A DNA stretch of 64,000 nt from Flagellimonas aquimarina (GCF_003149745.1 NZ_QGEG01000002.1:310001-374000), one strand, 5' to 3'. Positions 1-9,013 are shown, numbered from the stretch's first letter. Made by a program: numbers and translations. Notes: generated from the sequence alone by a model not told the origin.

Positions 1-55
1 GAGAGGTTTCAGCGGTAAAATCTGGAGCGATATCGCCCAATCTAATTGTAGCCAT
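1..55 (-). CDS. Peroxiredoxin, N-terminal end only (runs off window)
   Basis: Only the first 18 codons are inside the window, read from an ATG at 53-55. The visible peptide starts MATIRLGDIAPDFTAE. That opening, with its APDF strand, is characteristic of AhpC/TSA peroxiredoxins and closest to the 1-Cys Prx6-type group, thiol peroxidases that reduce hydrogen peroxide and organic peroxides in the cytoplasm. The catalytic cysteine lies outside the window, so the subtype is not proven. The gene is divergent from the one at 220. A candidate -7 element (TAATTTTG on the minus strand) lies at 92-99. Confidence 0.7.
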   Translation of the reverse strand, partial: MATIRLGDIAPDFTAETS

Positions 56-219
56 AAATGTTGTTTTTTAAATTGAAAAATAGGTATCACACAAAATTAG
101 TGGATAAACAATCCGTATATTTTTATTACCGTTAAAAGTGTATTAAAGTTTTAAAAAACTAAATGATTTTGGTCATGTTCCAGTTGCATACTAACTCAAA
201 AGTTTGCTACTTTTAATCT

Positions 220-762
220 ATGGAAAAAGACAATTTAGAAAAACTTAGATACCCTATTGGAATCTATAAAATTCCACAATCCATTACTGAAAACCACTTG
301 AAAGAGTGGATTGCGATTTTAGAGCATTTACCCCAAAGATTATCAACTATGGTAAACCAGCTTTCAAATGAGCAATTGGAAACTCCGTACAGGCCTGGTG
401 GTTGGACCGTAAGACAATTGGTGCACCATATATCTGATAGCCATCACCATAGTTATATTAGATTTAAGTGGGCATTGACAGAGGATAACCCAGTAATTAA
501 GCCATATCTGGAAAAAGAATGGTCTAAACTGTTTGATGCAAAGTCGGCGCCTATTCAAATGTCCTTGGATCATCTAAAAGTTGTACATGCCAAACTGGTC
601 TATCTTTTAAAAGGACTTTCCGCAGAAGATTTAAAACGAAAATTCACGCATCCTGACGGCAATGAAGAGACCACCCTTGAAGAAAACATTGGTCGTTACG
701 CATGGCATGGCAGTCATCATTTTGCCCATATAGAAAACTTGATCAAAAGAGAAGGCTGGTAG
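220..762 (+). CDS. YfiT/BstA-like DinB-fold metal-dependent thiol transferase
   Basis: A 180-residue cytoplasmic protein of the DinB/YfiT superfamily, a four-helix bundle that binds a metal through three histidines. The expected ligands are visible as H69 in the segment RQLVHHISDSHHH and as H163 and H167 in AWHGSHHFAH. The GGWTVRQLVHH block is a hallmark of the YfiT group. Bacillus members (BstA) are bacillithiol S-transferases, and many Bacteroidota homologues are only called putative metal-dependent hydrolases. The transferase role here is inferred from the family. The start is the first ATG, and TACTTTTA at 208-215 is a possible -7 element. It stands alone, facing away from the peroxiredoxin gene. 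Confidence 0.85.
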   Translation: MEKDNLEKLRYPIGIYKIPQSITENHLKEWIAILEHLPQRLSTMVNQLSNEQLETPYRPGGWTVRQLVHHISDSHHHSYIRFKWALTEDNPVIKPYLEKEWSKLFDAKSAPIQMSLDHLKVVHAKLVYLLKGLSAEDLKRKFTHPDGNEETTLEENIGRYAWHGSHHFAHIENLIKREGW

Positions 763-763
763 T

Positions 764-1285
764 TTAAAGCTGTTTCGTCAATACCCACATGGCTTTTTCT
801 GAGGGTTTTGCTCCAGGTAGTTTTAGTTCACTTTCTTTTTTGATTTTGAAACCATTTTTCAAATAAAAATTAATGGGATTTCCTTTTTTCATGGTGTCCA
901 GCCAGACAATGTCCTTTTTTAGGTTTTTCGCATAGTTTTCAATAAGCTGTAAAACTTTTTTCCCAATGCCCTTGCCCGAATATGCTCTAAGAAGATAGAT
1001 TTTTTCCGCAAGCAACGATTTTTCGCTCGAAAGTTCGTCAAGGGCTTTATGCTTGACCAACTTTACAATACCTACTGTATCAGTTTCAGTTTGAACCAAA
1101 AAGTTTTCTATGTTAGGGTCTGATAGTTCGTTTTCAACTATCGCTTTGGTGAAGCTATTTGATATATATGGGAATGAATCTTCATTTTCCCACAAATGCA
1201 GGTAGTGCTCTTTATAGGATCTCTTTCCTACTGAAATGTAAGTGTCCATTGTTGATGGATTGACCGGTACTAAAGAAATATTCAT
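764..1285 (-). CDS. GNAT family N-acetyltransferase
   Basis: A 173-residue protein with a GNAT fold, which transfers an acetyl group from acetyl-CoA to an amine. The acetyl-CoA pyrophosphate loop is seen as AYSGKGIGKKVL near residues 101-112, with the usual preceding hydrophobic strand (EKIYLLR) and a following helix. The C-terminal NPINFYLKNGFK block matches the family's last strand-helix pair. The substrate cannot be predicted. The ATG lies 6 bases after the stop of the upstream cupin gene, so the two are probably co-transcribed. It converges with the YfiT-like gene, with one base between the stops. Confidence 0.85.
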   Translation of the reverse strand: MNISLVPVNPSTMDTYISVGKRSYKEHYLHLWENEDSFPYISNSFTKAIVENELSDPNIENFLVQTETDTVGIVKLVKHKALDELSSEKSLLAEKIYLLRAYSGKGIGKKVLQLIENYAKNLKKDIVWLDTMKKGNPINFYLKNGFKIKKESELKLPGAKPSEKAMWVLTKQL

Positions 1286-1291
1286 AAAATC

Positions 1292-1612
1292 TTATTCATG
1301 TTCACCACCTTCAGGGCCATAAAAAATAACCCATGTGGCAAAGTCATCGGTAAAGTTTTCAAATCGATGTTCTACTCCTGCAGGTACAAATAAAAAGTCG
1401 CCTGGGGCAAATGTGGTGCGTTCACCATCATTCATAAACTCTCCTGTTCCTGATACCACAACATAAACTTCATCCCTGGAATGTGGTTGCTGTAAATCTA
1501 CTTTTTCTGGTTTATAGATTTCCACAGCTAGTGTTCCATGTTCAAACAACGTTAAAAAAGGGCTGTCTTGCCTTTTTAATTTTTCTAGCGCTTTTCCTGA
1601 GTTGATTTTCAT
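1292..1612 (-). CDS. Small single-domain cupin protein
   Basis: A 106-residue single cupin beta-barrel. Motif 1 is visible in QPHSRDEVYVVVSGTGEF (about residues 42-59) and motif 2 in GDFLFVPAGVEHRF (about 71-84). These supply histidine and glutamate ligands for a metal ion. No signal peptide is present, so it is probably cytoplasmic. Many stand-alone cupins of this size have no assigned reaction, and none is assigned here. It sits between a thioredoxin-like gene and a GNAT gene on the same strand, an arrangement consistent with a small operon. Confidence 0.8.
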   Translation of the reverse strand: MKINSGKALEKLKRQDSPFLTLFEHGTLAVEIYKPEKVDLQQPHSRDEVYVVVSGTGEFMNDGERTTFAPGDFLFVPAGVEHRFENFTDDFATWVIFYGPEGGEHE

Positions 1613-1648
1613 CTTAAGTAAATTTCCAGTTTGAATAGAGAAACAGAA

Positions 1649-2209
1649 TCAGTTATCCGCCCATTTTATGTTGCATCCAATGCTAGGTTTTTGATCTGCC
1701 ACCGGCTTTGCGCCTTTTAAAAGTGCATCCATCGCATTTCTCAAATCTGTTCCGGTCAACGGAATGCCATTTCCTGGTCTAGAATCATCCAATTGCCCGC
1801 GATACGCTAGACTCAAATTAGTGTCGAAAAGGTAAAAATCTGGTGTGCATGCCGCATCGTATGCCCTAGCCACCTCTTGAGTTTTGTCATAAAGATATGG
1901 GAAGGAATAACCCTCCTCTTCAGCTTTAAGTTTCATCAAATGAGGTGCGTCCTGGGGGTAGTTGATTACATCATTACTGGAAATTGCCACAAAACCAATC
2001 CCTTTAGCTTGATATTCTTTTCCCAATTTGGAAATTTCAGGATTGACATGAATTACAAAAGGGCAATGGTTGCAAATGAACATCACCACAGTCCCTTTGC
2101 TTCCTTTTAAATCCTCTAGGGAACGTGGAACGTCTGTTACCGTATCAATTAAATTGAAAAAGGGTGCTTTCGTACCTAGGGGTAACATTTTGCTTGGGGT
2201 CCTTGCCAT
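1649..2209 (-). CDS. Thioredoxin-family peroxiredoxin-like protein
   Basis: A 186-residue thioredoxin-fold protein of the PRX-like group within AhpC/TSA. The redox centre is a CxxC, visible as C46-N-H-C49 in FICNHCPFVIHV. Further family marks are the FVAISSND segment and the ACTPDFYLFD cis-proline strand near residues 115-124. No signal peptide is seen, so it is probably a cytoplasmic thiol reductase or peroxidase. Flavobacteria often carry this gene alone or next to small stress genes. It heads the cupin-GNAT set on the minus strand. Confidence 0.85.
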   Translation of the reverse strand: MARTPSKMLPLGTKAPFFNLIDTVTDVPRSLEDLKGSKGTVVMFICNHCPFVIHVNPEISKLGKEYQAKGIGFVAISSNDVINYPQDAPHLMKLKAEEEGYSFPYLYDKTQEVARAYDAACTPDFYLFDTNLSLAYRGQLDDSRPGNGIPLTGTDLRNAMDALLKGAKPVADQKPSIGCNIKWADN

Positions 2210-2254
2210 TTTTAATATTTTAAGCTTATTCTTTTAAAAATCCCTACAGTTCAA

Positions 2255-4771
2255 TTACATCATTTGACCAAAGAAAATTGCATTCATCAACAGTTTGTTG
2301 GTTCCGTACCAAAATGCTCTGAAATTGGTGTTGTCCGTAAAAAGAATTACTCTTCCTTTACCCATTCTTGTAGCTTTAAAGGGCACGCTATTTTTAATGA
2401 GTTCCTGATTTTCTTCTGAAATATAGCCACTTAAAAGAGGATTGTTGGTATACTGAATAGGGTTGTCATAGCTATTCTTTTCTGGTTTTAGGTAAATATT
2501 GGTATTTCTGAACATAGCCAGCTTATCATTCTTATACCCAAAGTTTATAGGGTGCGAACGATCTAGTTTGGTTTCAAAAATGGCACCGCCAGTAACTTGG
2601 GCCCCTCTAAAATCATTCTTTTGATCAAAAGGTATGTTTTTGGCTACCAAGGTGTCTTTCTTCATTTCAAGTTTCATGAACTCGTACTTATTAAACCAAT
2701 TGGCAGTGTTTCTATACCCGATTACTGTTCCACCGCTTTTCACCCAATTCTTGATTTTTTCAGCTCCTTGCTTATCCAAAATTTTATTTCCCCAGCCACT
2801 GGGCAAAATTAGGTCTGTATATTGATCAAGGTCAGCAGTGTTAAAGTACCTTGTATCTATTTTGGTGATTTTCATATCATATCTGGTGTCAAACAAGTGC
2901 CAAATTTCACCAGCGTCATAAGAACGTACACCGTCACCAACCAAAATGGCTATTTTTTGCTTTTTAATGGGGTCAAAATCATTGCTTCCCAAATCTATTC
3001 CTTGCGTAAGTCCGGTAGATACAGCTTTGATTTTAATTCTGCTGTCCTTGGCCACATTGTTTAAAAAGTTGTACAAATCCTTTGGATTTAACTTCTGGTT
3101 TTGAACGGGGACCATTATAGTGCCATAGTCATATTGTTTCCCTTCCAGAGAAAATGGGGATTTGGCGGTTTTTGCACGTAACCCTTTTTGTAAAATTTTA
3201 TTCAATGCTTTTGGAGTGTAATACTCATGCCATTCAAATAGATAAGCGTAATTACTGTGCTTATCCGTTCCGCCATTAGGTGCTTTAAAATCCAATACCT
3301 CCGGTCCAGCGTTGGACAGAGAGGTCAAATTTGCATAATCAACATTAAATGACAAAGGGAACGTCCATGCTGAAATATCATAAAAAAGACTGTCCTGGAA
3401 CGTTGTTCTTTTCTCGAACATTGCATTGATCAATCTTGGGTTTTTCTGATTCATTGGAACAACATAGCTATATCCTTTTTTGTATGTTTTGCCAGCAATG
3501 GTTGCATCTGAGGCCAGTTCATGAAACTTTATTTTGTGCCTATTCAAAATTTCGGCTAAATGCCATGTTTTGGAAGCATCTTTGCTATCTCCAAAAACGA
3601 TTGCTTTGGTTCTGCTTTTTGAAGCTTCTGTGCGCATGTCACGATAAAACTTCTGCTGGTAGTCCAATATTTTGGCACGCATGTTTTTAGCGGCCTCTAT
3701 GGTTGATAAAGCCGTAGTGAACTGGTTTCTTATGGTAAACGGAAAGGTTAACGTTCCGTTTTCACTTTCTTGGATATGACCTCTGGAACTTCCTTGCTCA
3801 AAAAGAATTCCAATACTTCCATTAACATCTGGAAAGGTGGAGCCTTTTCCATAATAATAATCGTCGTAATTTTCTTCTGAATAGTAGAGAGAGCCAATTT
3901 TATCTAACGCTTTAGCATGGTATGTGGCAATTTCTTTTGTGAGCTCCTGATTGGCTTTTGGGGTCAAAGGATTTACTCGTGTAGGTTCTCCCGGTTGAAA
4001 GAAAAATGTGGAGTTTGTTCCCATTTCATGATGATCTGTCAAAATATTTGGCAACCAATTGTGGAAAGTTTCAATACGTGCCCTGCTTTCTGGCAATTGT
4101 ACAGGTAACCAATCACGGTTCATATCAAACCAATAATGGTTTGTTCGCCCACCGGGCCATACTTCGTGATATTCCCTCTCATTATTGTCAGAATTTAAGT
4201 TTTGGCTTTTATGGACATTGGCCCAATACGCGAAACGTTGAAGGCCATCTGGATTAAAACTTGGGTCTAAAAGAATGACCATATTCTCTAACATAGCATC
4301 TATTTCTGGACCTTGTGCAGCAGCCAAATAATAAGCATAGGCCAAAGAGGCATTAGAGCCACTTGGTTCATTTCCATGAATGGAAAACCCTTGATAGACC
4401 ACTATGGGCATTTCTGAAGTATTGGTAGGTCCTCCTTCTGATAACGCAATATGCTGTTGTCTTATGGTTTCAATATTTTGATGGTTTTTTGGTGTGGTGA
4501 TGGTAAGTAACAGCACTGGTCTTCCCTCAAATGTTTTGCCGCGGTCCGCTATGGTGATTCTATCACTTGAAGCTGCTAGCTGCTGCATATAGAACACTAG
4601 TTTATCATGCGTTACATGCCATTCCCCAACTTCATGTCCAATTATTTCAGCTGGTTTTGGAATATTTGGGTCATAGGAAACATTATCTGGTAGATAGTAG
4701 TCCAGAGTTACATTTTGGGCCATAAGGCCAATTCCAAACATCAGAAAAAAAAGGACGTTGAATTGTTTCAT
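2255..4771 (-). CDS. Secreted M14-family zinc carboxypeptidase with GATase-like C-terminal domain
   Basis: An 838-residue exported peptidase. Residues 1-18 form a signal peptide (hydrophobic FFLMFGIGLMA). The M14 domain follows, with the zinc HxxE in GFSIHGNEPSG near 128-138, a later histidine in LTDHHEMG near 245, and a probable catalytic glutamate in GILFEQGSSRG near 325. A second part, from about residue 600 (IAILVGDGVRSYDAG), resembles a class I glutamine-amidotransferase-like fold that often accompanies this peptidase type. It probably trims peptides in the periplasm or outside the cell. No T9SS sorting domain is seen at the C terminus. Confidence 0.88.
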   Translation of the reverse strand: MKQFNVLFFLMFGIGLMAQNVTLDYYLPDNVSYDPNIPKPAEIIGHEVGEWHVTHDKLVFYMQQLAASSDRITIADRGKTFEGRPVLLLTITTPKNHQNIETIRQQHIALSEGGPTNTSEMPIVVYQGFSIHGNEPSGSNASLAYAYYLAAAQGPEIDAMLENMVILLDPSFNPDGLQRFAYWANVHKSQNLNSDNNEREYHEVWPGGRTNHYWFDMNRDWLPVQLPESRARIETFHNWLPNILTDHHEMGTNSTFFFQPGEPTRVNPLTPKANQELTKEIATYHAKALDKIGSLYYSEENYDDYYYGKGSTFPDVNGSIGILFEQGSSRGHIQESENGTLTFPFTIRNQFTTALSTIEAAKNMRAKILDYQQKFYRDMRTEASKSRTKAIVFGDSKDASKTWHLAEILNRHKIKFHELASDATIAGKTYKKGYSYVVPMNQKNPRLINAMFEKRTTFQDSLFYDISAWTFPLSFNVDYANLTSLSNAGPEVLDFKAPNGGTDKHSNYAYLFEWHEYYTPKALNKILQKGLRAKTAKSPFSLEGKQYDYGTIMVPVQNQKLNPKDLYNFLNNVAKDSRIKIKAVSTGLTQGIDLGSNDFDPIKKQKIAILVGDGVRSYDAGEIWHLFDTRYDMKITKIDTRYFNTADLDQYTDLILPSGWGNKILDKQGAEKIKNWVKSGGTVIGYRNTANWFNKYEFMKLEMKKDTLVAKNIPFDQKNDFRGAQVTGGAIFETKLDRSHPINFGYKNDKLAMFRNTNIYLKPEKNSYDNPIQYTNNPLLSGYISEENQELIKNSVPFKATRMGKGRVILFTDNTNFRAFWYGTNKLLMNAIFFGQMM

Positions 4772-4806
4772 AAGATTGTGTTTGTGTTAGTCATTGATAA
4801 AAATAA

Positions 4807-4835
4807 AAAACGACCTGCTTAGTAGAGGTCGTTTT
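4807..4835 (-). terminator. Intrinsic terminator after the DUF3276 gene
   Basis: A hairpin with arms AAAACGACCT and AGGTCGTTTT (10 bp, 9-base loop) lies just beyond the stop of the DUF3276 gene. On the minus strand it is followed by a run of T (A-rich at 4799-4810 on the plus strand). A T-run also follows on the plus strand, so it could work in both directions. Confidence 0.8.
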
Positions 4836-4857
4836 AAGTTTTTTTTAGAGATTCAGT

Positions 4858-5232
4858 TTAGATGTCATCGAAATCAACATCTGTAAAGTTTCCTGTTGCC
4901 TCTCCATTTTGACTTGCTTTATTTTCTTCTTCTTTTTTGAAATCTTTTTGATGTCTTTCGGAAATTACTTCTTGACCTTTTTCGTCAATGATGTAATCCA
5001 TCATTTCTTCCATGATTTCTTTAAAAGCTGCAAAATCTTCTTTGTATAAGTAGATTTTATGCTTCTTGTAGTGAAAGGAGCCATCATCATGTGTGAATTT
5101 TTTGCTTTCAGTGATTGTTAAATAATAATCACCTGCTTTGGTGCTTCTTACATCAAAAAAGTAGGTTCTTCTCCCTGCTCGTAGGACTTTGGAGTAAATT
5201 TCTTCCTGATCCATTGTATCTTTCTCGCCCAT
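4858..5232 (-). CDS. DUF3276 family PUR-alpha-like nucleic-acid-binding protein
   Basis: A small protein of 124 residues from the chosen ATG at 5230-5232 (peptide MGEKDTMDQEEIYSKVLRAG); a longer in-frame ATG 15 codons upstream lacks family support. The core has the Bacteroidota PUR-domain pattern, with RRTYFFDVR, YYLTITESKKF and HKIYLYKEDFAAF strands. Such proteins resemble eukaryotic Pur-alpha, which binds single-stranded nucleic acid; a bacterial role is inferred. The C-terminal tail is acidic (TDVDFDDI). It is followed by a strong terminator. Confidence 0.85.
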   Translation of the reverse strand: MGEKDTMDQEEIYSKVLRAGRRTYFFDVRSTKAGDYYLTITESKKFTHDDGSFHYKKHKIYLYKEDFAAFKEIMEEMMDYIIDEKGQEVISERHQKDFKKEEENKASQNGEATGNFTDVDFDDI

Positions 5233-5313
5233 ATGGTATAGTGTGTCGTTTAGTGCAATGTTGAATAATTCTACCAAAAATGTAAAAAAAATGCTAATTC
5301 AGCAACTTTTTTA

Positions 5314-7065
5314 TCATTCTTTCTCAGAGAGTTGGTTCAGGTAGAGCTCTTTGTAGTAACCTTCAATATTGTTTAACTCATCATGTGTGCCTTCTTGGAT
5401 TATTGAACCATTTTCAAGCACAATTATCTTATCTGCATTTTTTGCAGAGGATACTCTATGGCTTACAATAAGTGTAGTTTTATTCTGAGATACTTGTTTT
5501 AAATTATTCAATATTTCTTCTTCAGTTTCAGTGTCCACTGCAGACAGGCAATCATCAAAAAGAAATATTTGTGGGTTTTTTAATAAGGCCCTGGCTATTG
5601 ATACTCGTTGTTTTTGCCCTCCACTCAATGTAATGCCACGTTCACCCAGAACGGTATCATATTTATTGGTGAATCCTTCAATGTTGGCATGAACCGCTGC
5701 TTTTTTTGCAACGGAAACAATTTCTTCAAAAGAAGCATTTTCATCACCAAATCGGATGTTGTTCTCTATGGTGTCAGAAAATAGAAAAGCATCTTGGGGC
5801 ACTGCTCCAATAGCACTTCGTAAGCTATTTAGATTTAATTCTTGGACTGGGGTACCATCAATTAAAACTTCGCCAGATGAAGTGTCGTAAAGTCTGGCTA
5901 CCAAATCTAGAATGCTGGATTTTCCAGACCCTGTTTTTCCTAGAAAAGCTACTGTTTGCCCTGCTTCTATGGCAAAGGAAATGTTGTTGAGCGCGGTTAT
6001 ATTTGTATCCTCGTAGGTAAAGGTCACGTTTCTAAATTCAATGCTTCCGATTATTGGTGTTGCTGTTTCAACCTCATTTTTAATGGTGGGCTGAACTTGT
6101 AAAAATTCATTGATTCTTTTTTGGGAAGCCTCTGCTCGTTGTACAATGGATGTCAACCAGCCTACAACGGCAACGGGCCATGTAAGCATGTTCACATAAA
6201 GTATAAACTCGGCAATAATACCTATGGAAGCTATTTCGCCATTTATGTATTGTTTGCCGCCAATGTAGATAACAAAAATGTTGCTTATTCCTATCAACAA
6301 AATCATTAACGGAAAGAACCAAGCATTTACTTTGGCTAAATCCATACTGGTATCTTTTCCTTCAATGGCCAAATCGTTAAGTTCAGCATTGATTTTGGGC
6401 TCCAGTCCATATGCCTTTATTACCGAAACTCCAGAAAAGGATTCCTGTGTAAACGTGGAAAGCGTTGATAAATACTCCTGTACTTTTGTACTTCTTTTGT
6501 GTATGATTTTACTTATCTGATAGATTAAAACAGATAAAAAGGGTAAAGGGAGCAATGTGTAAGCTGCCAAAGTGGGAGCTTTAATGAACATTAATGGAAT
6601 TAAACAAGCGAAGAGCGTAAGGGTCTGAATGCCGTACATAATTGCTGGTCCCCCATACATTCGCACTTGGTTGACGTCTTCACTGATTCGGTTCATTAGA
6701 TCGCCAATCCTATTCTTTTTGTAAAAATTAAGATTTAGGAATTGATAATGATCAAAGACCTCGTTCTTTAAATCATATTCTATATATCTGGAAACGTTGA
6801 TGATAGTTTGCCGCATTAAAAAGGTAAAAAGCCCAGAAAGTAGAGCGGCTCCAACAATAATAAGTATATATTCAAACAGGAGCCCTTTAGCTTCAGATAT
6901 GGAAATGGTCTCAGAGATGAAACCCTCAACAGCCTGTATGGATTTATTTACATACGAAGGCATGATAAGGGAAAAAACACGGGCAATAATGGTGATTAAA
7001 ATCCCCAAAAAAAGTTTGAACCAGTATTTTTTAAAGTATTTGTTAAGGTGTTTTAGTTCCTTCAT
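5314..7065 (-). CDS. ABC exporter, fused membrane and ATPase domains (MsbA/MdlA type)
   Basis: A 583-residue half-transporter with the start placed at the ATG giving MKELKHLNKYFKKYW; an upstream in-frame extension looks non-coding. Six membrane helices occupy about residues 15-310. The ATPase follows, with Walker A GKTGSGKS at 376-383, signature LSGGQ at 480-484 and Walker B IFLFDD at 500-505. Aspartate replaces the usual catalytic glutamate after Walker B (FDDCLSAVD), as in MdlA-like and MRP-like sites. It probably exports lipids or drugs as a dimer; the substrate is unknown. It is divergent from nusB. Confidence 0.92.
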   Translation of the reverse strand: MKELKHLNKYFKKYWFKLFLGILITIIARVFSLIMPSYVNKSIQAVEGFISETISISEAKGLLFEYILIIVGAALLSGLFTFLMRQTIINVSRYIEYDLKNEVFDHYQFLNLNFYKKNRIGDLMNRISEDVNQVRMYGGPAIMYGIQTLTLFACLIPLMFIKAPTLAAYTLLPLPFLSVLIYQISKIIHKRSTKVQEYLSTLSTFTQESFSGVSVIKAYGLEPKINAELNDLAIEGKDTSMDLAKVNAWFFPLMILLIGISNIFVIYIGGKQYINGEIASIGIIAEFILYVNMLTWPVAVVGWLTSIVQRAEASQKRINEFLQVQPTIKNEVETATPIIGSIEFRNVTFTYEDTNITALNNISFAIEAGQTVAFLGKTGSGKSSILDLVARLYDTSSGEVLIDGTPVQELNLNSLRSAIGAVPQDAFLFSDTIENNIRFGDENASFEEIVSVAKKAAVHANIEGFTNKYDTVLGERGITLSGGQKQRVSIARALLKNPQIFLFDDCLSAVDTETEEEILNNLKQVSQNKTTLIVSHRVSSAKNADKIIVLENGSIIQEGTHDELNNIEGYYKELYLNQLSEKE

Positions 7066-7196
7066 AAGAGGAAAAGATGGTTTTTCAGAAGTAGTTTTTC
7101 GATGACAATTCAGCAAATATATGGGATTACGAACAAAGTAAATGTTATAAAACTGATAAGAAAACAACTTTGGTAGGTAGGAATGAAATATAAGAT

Positions 7197-7204
7197 TACT
7201 TTTG
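7197..7204 (+). promoter_or_regulatory. Candidate -7 element of the nusB promoter
   Basis: TACTTTTG matches the Bacteroidota -7 consensus TAnnTTTG and lies 41 bases before the nusB start. The nearest upstream TTTG (7169-7172) is 24 bases away, wider than the usual 19-21, so the -33 part is doubtful. Confidence 0.4.
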
Positions 7205-7245
7205 CGCAGTAAAAGCCAACTAACGACTTTAAAAGTTCTTTAAAA

Positions 7246-8193
7246 ATGCTTACCAGAAGGCATATCAGAGTAAAAGTAATGCAATGCATTTATGCATTGA
7301 TTCAATCCAAGGATGATTCTTTGGAGAAACAACAGAAATTTCTAAAAGTAAGTATTGACAACATGTATGTCCTCTACTTACTTGTTTTGAGTCTTTTGGC
7401 CGAATTACATAAAATGGCCGAAAAGCATGTGAGCCATGCCTCTAAAAAATATGTTGCCACAGAGGATGACAAGTATCCAAATGGAGAAAAATTTGTTCAA
7501 AACAAATTATTGCTTCAAATCTCCAACAATGAATCGCTAAAAAAAGAACTCTCCAAAAGAAAATTGAACAATTGGTACTTGAATGAGGAGTACGTTAAAA
7601 TCATTTACAAAGAGGTTGTTGCAAGCGATATCTATAAGCAGTACATGACAAGCGATAAAGGTGGCTATGAACATGATAAAGAAGTAATACTGCAACTTTA
7701 CAAAAGCATTATAGCACCCAATGACAAGATTTACGAATACTTTGAAGATGACAAGCTTACTTGGGTGGATGATATTCCAATAGTAAACACTTACTTGGTA
7801 AAACGGTTGAGGAAAGCCACTGTATCTTCTGAAGAAAGTTTTTTCCTTCCTTCCTTGTTAAAGGATCAACAAGACATGGAATATGCCAATGAGCTACTGA
7901 CCAAAACTTTGTTGAATGATGCTAAATGGGAAAAAGAAATCGAAGGAAAAACCCCAAACTGGGATAATGACCGTATTGCAGAAATTGATTCCATTATCCT
8001 AAAAATGGCTATTTGCGAGTTGCTCAATTTCCCATCTATACCTGAGAAGGTAACACTCAACGAATATTTGGAAATAGCAAAAGAGTATTCCACGCCCAAG
8101 AGCAGTATTTTTATTAATGGGGTTTTGGATAAGTTGGCCAAGGAATATAAATCCAATGGTAAACTGCAAAAAATGGGAAGAGGTCTACAATAA
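7246..8193 (+). CDS. nusB: Transcription antitermination factor NusB (long Bacteroidota form)
   Basis: A 315-residue protein. Its C-terminal third matches the NusB helical fold, with RIAEIDSIILKMAICELL, FPSIPEKVTLNEYLEIAKEY and the final SSIFINGVLDKLAKE helix. NusB binds boxA RNA with NusE (ribosomal protein S10) and supports rRNA antitermination. The protein is about twice the length of the E. coli form because of an N-terminal extension of about 170 residues, which is normal for Bacteroidota. The start MLTRRHIRVKVMQCIYA is the typical family opening. It leads the nusB-DUF1573-yajC set, with gaps of 39 and 13 bases. Confidence 0.93.
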   Translation: MLTRRHIRVKVMQCIYALIQSKDDSLEKQQKFLKVSIDNMYVLYLLVLSLLAELHKMAEKHVSHASKKYVATEDDKYPNGEKFVQNKLLLQISNNESLKKELSKRKLNNWYLNEEYVKIIYKEVVASDIYKQYMTSDKGGYEHDKEVILQLYKSIIAPNDKIYEYFEDDKLTWVDDIPIVNTYLVKRLRKATVSSEESFFLPSLLKDQQDMEYANELLTKTLLNDAKWEKEIEGKTPNWDNDRIAEIDSIILKMAICELLNFPSIPEKVTLNEYLEIAKEYSTPKSSIFINGVLDKLAKEYKSNGKLQKMGRGLQ

Positions 8194-8232
8194 ACAATAT
8201 TTGATTAATTTTGGAAAAAATAATTTTTTAGT

Positions 8233-8712
8233 ATGAAAAAAATAACAACAATTTTAAGTTTGATTTTAGCTGTAACTCTTGTAAGTGTTTCTTGCAAGGA
8301 CAAAGCTTCAAGTAAAATAGTTGCTGACAATGTTGAAAGTGCCACAGACAGAGATGAGGCGCAAAAGCAACTTCCTGTAATGAGTTTTGATAAATCAGAA
8401 CATGATTTTGGTACAATTGCACAAGGTACTGCGCAAGAGACGGTATTTAAATTTACAAATACAGGGAATGCACCTTTAATTATTACCGATGCCAAGAGCA
8501 GTTGTGGATGTACAGTTCCTGAATATCCAAAAAACACACCAATTGCTCCAGGAGATACAGGCGAATTGTTAGTGAAATTTAACGGTTCTGGTCAAAATCA
8601 AGTGACCAAAACGGTAACTGTTACCGCAAATACAGAAAAAGGCTCAGAACTTTTAAGAATAAAGGCCTTTGTTAACCCAAAGAACGCACAAGCTGCGGGT
8701 CCTGTTAAATAG
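8233..8712 (+). CDS. DUF1573 lipoprotein
   Basis: A 159-residue lipoprotein. A type II signal peptide ends at the lipobox VSVSC, with the lipidated cysteine at residue 21. The rest is one DUF1573 immunoglobulin-like beta-sandwich, recognised by HDFGTIAQGTAQE and the SSCGCTVPEYP block. It is probably anchored in the inner or outer membrane facing the periplasm. DUF1573 proteins are common in Bacteroidota, but their role is not established. The position between nusB and yajC recurs in flavobacterial genomes. Confidence 0.9.
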   Translation: MKKITTILSLILAVTLVSVSCKDKASSKIVADNVESATDRDEAQKQLPVMSFDKSEHDFGTIAQGTAQETVFKFTNTGNAPLIITDAKSSCGCTVPEYPKNTPIAPGDTGELLVKFNGSGQNQVTKTVTVTANTEKGSELLRIKAFVNPKNAQAAGPVK

Positions 8713-8725
8713 AGCAATTTTTTAG

Positions 8726-9013
8726 ATGGAAAATATTGGACAGTTTTTACCACTGATATTGATTTTTGTTGTGGCTTATTTTTTTATGATTCGCCCACAG
8801 ATGAAACGTCAGAAGGATGAGAAAAAATTTACTTCGGAGCTCAAAAAAGGTGATAAAATAATCACCAAAAGCGGACTTCACGGCAAAATTGTGGAATTAA
8901 ATGACAAAGATTTTTCTTGCGTCATAGAAACTATGGCAGGTCGTTTAAAATTTGACCGTTCCGCCATATCCATGGAGATGAGCAAAAAATTATCAGCTCC
9001 GGCCAAAAAGTAA
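8726..9013 (+). CDS. yajC: Preprotein translocase subunit YajC
   Basis: A 95-residue inner-membrane accessory of the SecYEG/SecDF protein export machinery. One membrane helix near residues 7-24 (LPLILIFVVAYFFMI) is followed by RPQMKRQKDEKKF and the conserved KKGDKIITKSGLHGKI segment facing the cytoplasm. It ends the nusB-DUF1573-yajC unit and is followed by a strong terminator. In many relatives ybbR-like and coaE genes come next; here an unrelated oxidoreductase gene does, suggesting a local rearrangement. Confidence 0.93.
   Translation: MENIGQFLPLILIFVVAYFFMIRPQMKRQKDEKKFTSELKKGDKIITKSGLHGKIVELNDKDFSCVIETMAGRLKFDRSAISMEMSKKLSAPAKK

Noticed and set aside
7148..7160. AACTGATAAG near 7150, resembling the end of the cupin-flanking element
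   Set aside because: Only ten bases match, and there is no stem or second end nearby; chance is likely in AT-rich DNA.
7066..7167. 34-residue N-terminal extension of the ABC exporter
   Set aside because: The extra residues have no similarity to the family opening, and the ATG at 7063-7065 begins right at the typical exporter N terminus.
7246..8193. NusB as an abnormal fusion because of its double length
   Set aside because: The long N-terminal extension is the usual form in Bacteroidota.
8205..8537. 110-residue minus-strand frame across the DUF1573 gene
   Set aside because: It is antisense to a gene with a clear lipobox and family motifs; the frame is a codon-bias shadow.
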